Source: Yponomeuta sedellus (lineage: Eukaryota > Arthropoda > Insecta > Lepidoptera > Yponomeutidae). From it: a stretch of DNA of 64,000 bases. How positions within the stretch are numbered: position 1 is the first letter of the stretch; every line of letters begins with the position of its first letter. A program made the translations under genes and the position numbers. Below, piece by piece: positions 62,956 to 64,000 of the stretch. A model generated the notes under the pieces. The model did not search any database. It saw only the letters and a program-made list of their open reading frames with translations, and was not told the origin of the DNA. Location: contig OW203726.1 in assembly GCA_934045075.1 (NCBI GenBank), positions 20,895,488 to 20,959,487 of the forward strand, read 5' to 3'.

Positions 62956-63525
62956 TTACAGTTTAAATAAATCTCCAGGCATGTTTCCGCACGGCTGCAC
63001 AAGTGTACCGGGGCCTTTACAAGAATCCTCATCGAAGCCGTGTTTGCGGTCTACTGGGAAATTTCATCCATCCTACACGTCGCTCTTTGCCTCAATAACA
63101 GCCTCTATGTCTTGGGGAATAAGAGCTAAGGAGGCTCAATTCGACGGTGGAGTTCGTTTGTGGAACAATTTTGTAGTCCTTTCGAAGATTTTATAATGTG
63201 GTTTTGGAATTGCAAGCAAGTTAGTATAGAAATATTATATGTGACGCGAATATAGGACGGGAACACTTGATACGTCTTGTAATAGTATTTTTTAATGATT
63301 AGCGATACTCATACATAGGCTGAAACGAACCACTGGATCGAGCTACATCGACCGAAAGTACTCTCAGCCGATCGACAGTATTATCGAAGAAACGTGCGGG
63401 AAGCAACTGAAATTAAAAAAACACAAGAATTTCAACAGAGAGGATGGTTTCAAGTACATGGAATCTAGTGTTAAGTAAATACAAATTACGCGCCTTGACA
63501 CCGAACCTGTCCGTGTGTGATGATG

Positions 63526-63600
63526 TTACATAATTTATTTTAAATGTTATGTTACATAATTTATTTTAAATGTTATGCTACATAATTTATTTTAAATATA
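63526..63600. repeat. Tandem repeat of about 30 bp, 3 copies
   Basis: Three copies of ACATAATTTATTTTAAATGTTATG-like sequence differing at a few bases. Confidence 0.75.
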
Positions 63601-64000
63601 TTTAATTTAATGACGTTTAGTGGTTCAATAGTTTATTCATCACGATTAGAAAAAAAAGTCAAAAAAACGTACGCTATTGTTTTTGAGGCTTACACTTTGA
63701 GGTGACACTTAAGTTTACAACTTAGTGCCATTAGCACGTTATATTGATATAAAATCGGCAAAGTGAGTGTTGAACCATGCGCATGTGAGGCTTTCATAAT
63801 TGGTCTTCAAAATATACGAATTTAGTTAGGGCTTAGATTTGCACATGTAACAACTTTACCAAAGTAATTTTTCAATGGAATTTATACAAAGTTTTCATTT
63901 TATAACTTAACTTGTAAATCCTACTTAGCCGTGATAGTTTTCCTTTCAACTTCGTTATATGTGCTGCTGTCCTACAATTTGTCACGTTTCTACAATCAAC

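Noticed and set aside
62912..63196. 94-codon plus-strand frame
   Set aside because: Starts inside a tRNA-like SINE and has no recognisable domain.

Overview
This is an AT-rich eukaryotic window, almost certainly from a moth or butterfly. The evidence is one recognisable host gene of the insect ionotropic-receptor type split into small exons, plus transposon types common in Lepidoptera: tRNA-derived and 5S-derived SINEs, RTE-like and Jockey/CR1-like LINE fragments, and short TA- or TWA-flanked MITEs. No prokaryotic, organellar or CRISPR features were seen.

Host gene. On the minus strand, twelve exons between 58146 and 30749 join in frame at every junction. They encode 533 residues of an ionotropic receptor, from before the S1 ligand-binding lobe to the stop codon after TM4. 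The sequence most resembles Ir21a. The amino-terminal exons were not found. One intron appears to use a GC donor. The introns hold most of the repeats at 31-58 kb.

Two apparently intact autonomous transposons lie outside the gene. At 11150-13926 is a DDE (pogo/Tigger/Jerky-type) DNA transposon. It has matching TIRs, a TA target duplication, a probable 5'UTR intron and an uninterrupted 676-residue transposase ending in a PHD-like zinc finger. At 16107-20625 is a minus-strand Ty3/gypsy LTR retrotransposon. It has two identical 101-bp LTRs, a 5-bp target duplication, adjacent primer-binding and polypurine tracts, and one open Gag-Pol frame of 1340 residues.

The rest is a dense layered repeat landscape. 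(a) A tRNA-derived SINE (SINE-A, about 17 copies) often occurs as fold-back or composite copies bounded by target duplications. (b) A second SINE family (about 16 copies) has a head matching the internal promoter region of 5S rRNA. (c) Other SINE families are named B, D, F and G here, with a single tRNA-like copy named H. (d) LINE 3' ends are abundant, and two have been followed by large microsatellites. (e) At least six MITEs with TTA/TAA duplications are nested inside older repeats. (f) There are several long perfect palindromes and a 2.3-kb hexanucleotide satellite.

Stretches not listed (parts of 1-1.4, 6.0-6.7, 7-8, 9-10, 14-15.2, 34-37, 55.9-57.3 and 60.3-61.9 kb) show no gene, RNA or repeat that I could support.
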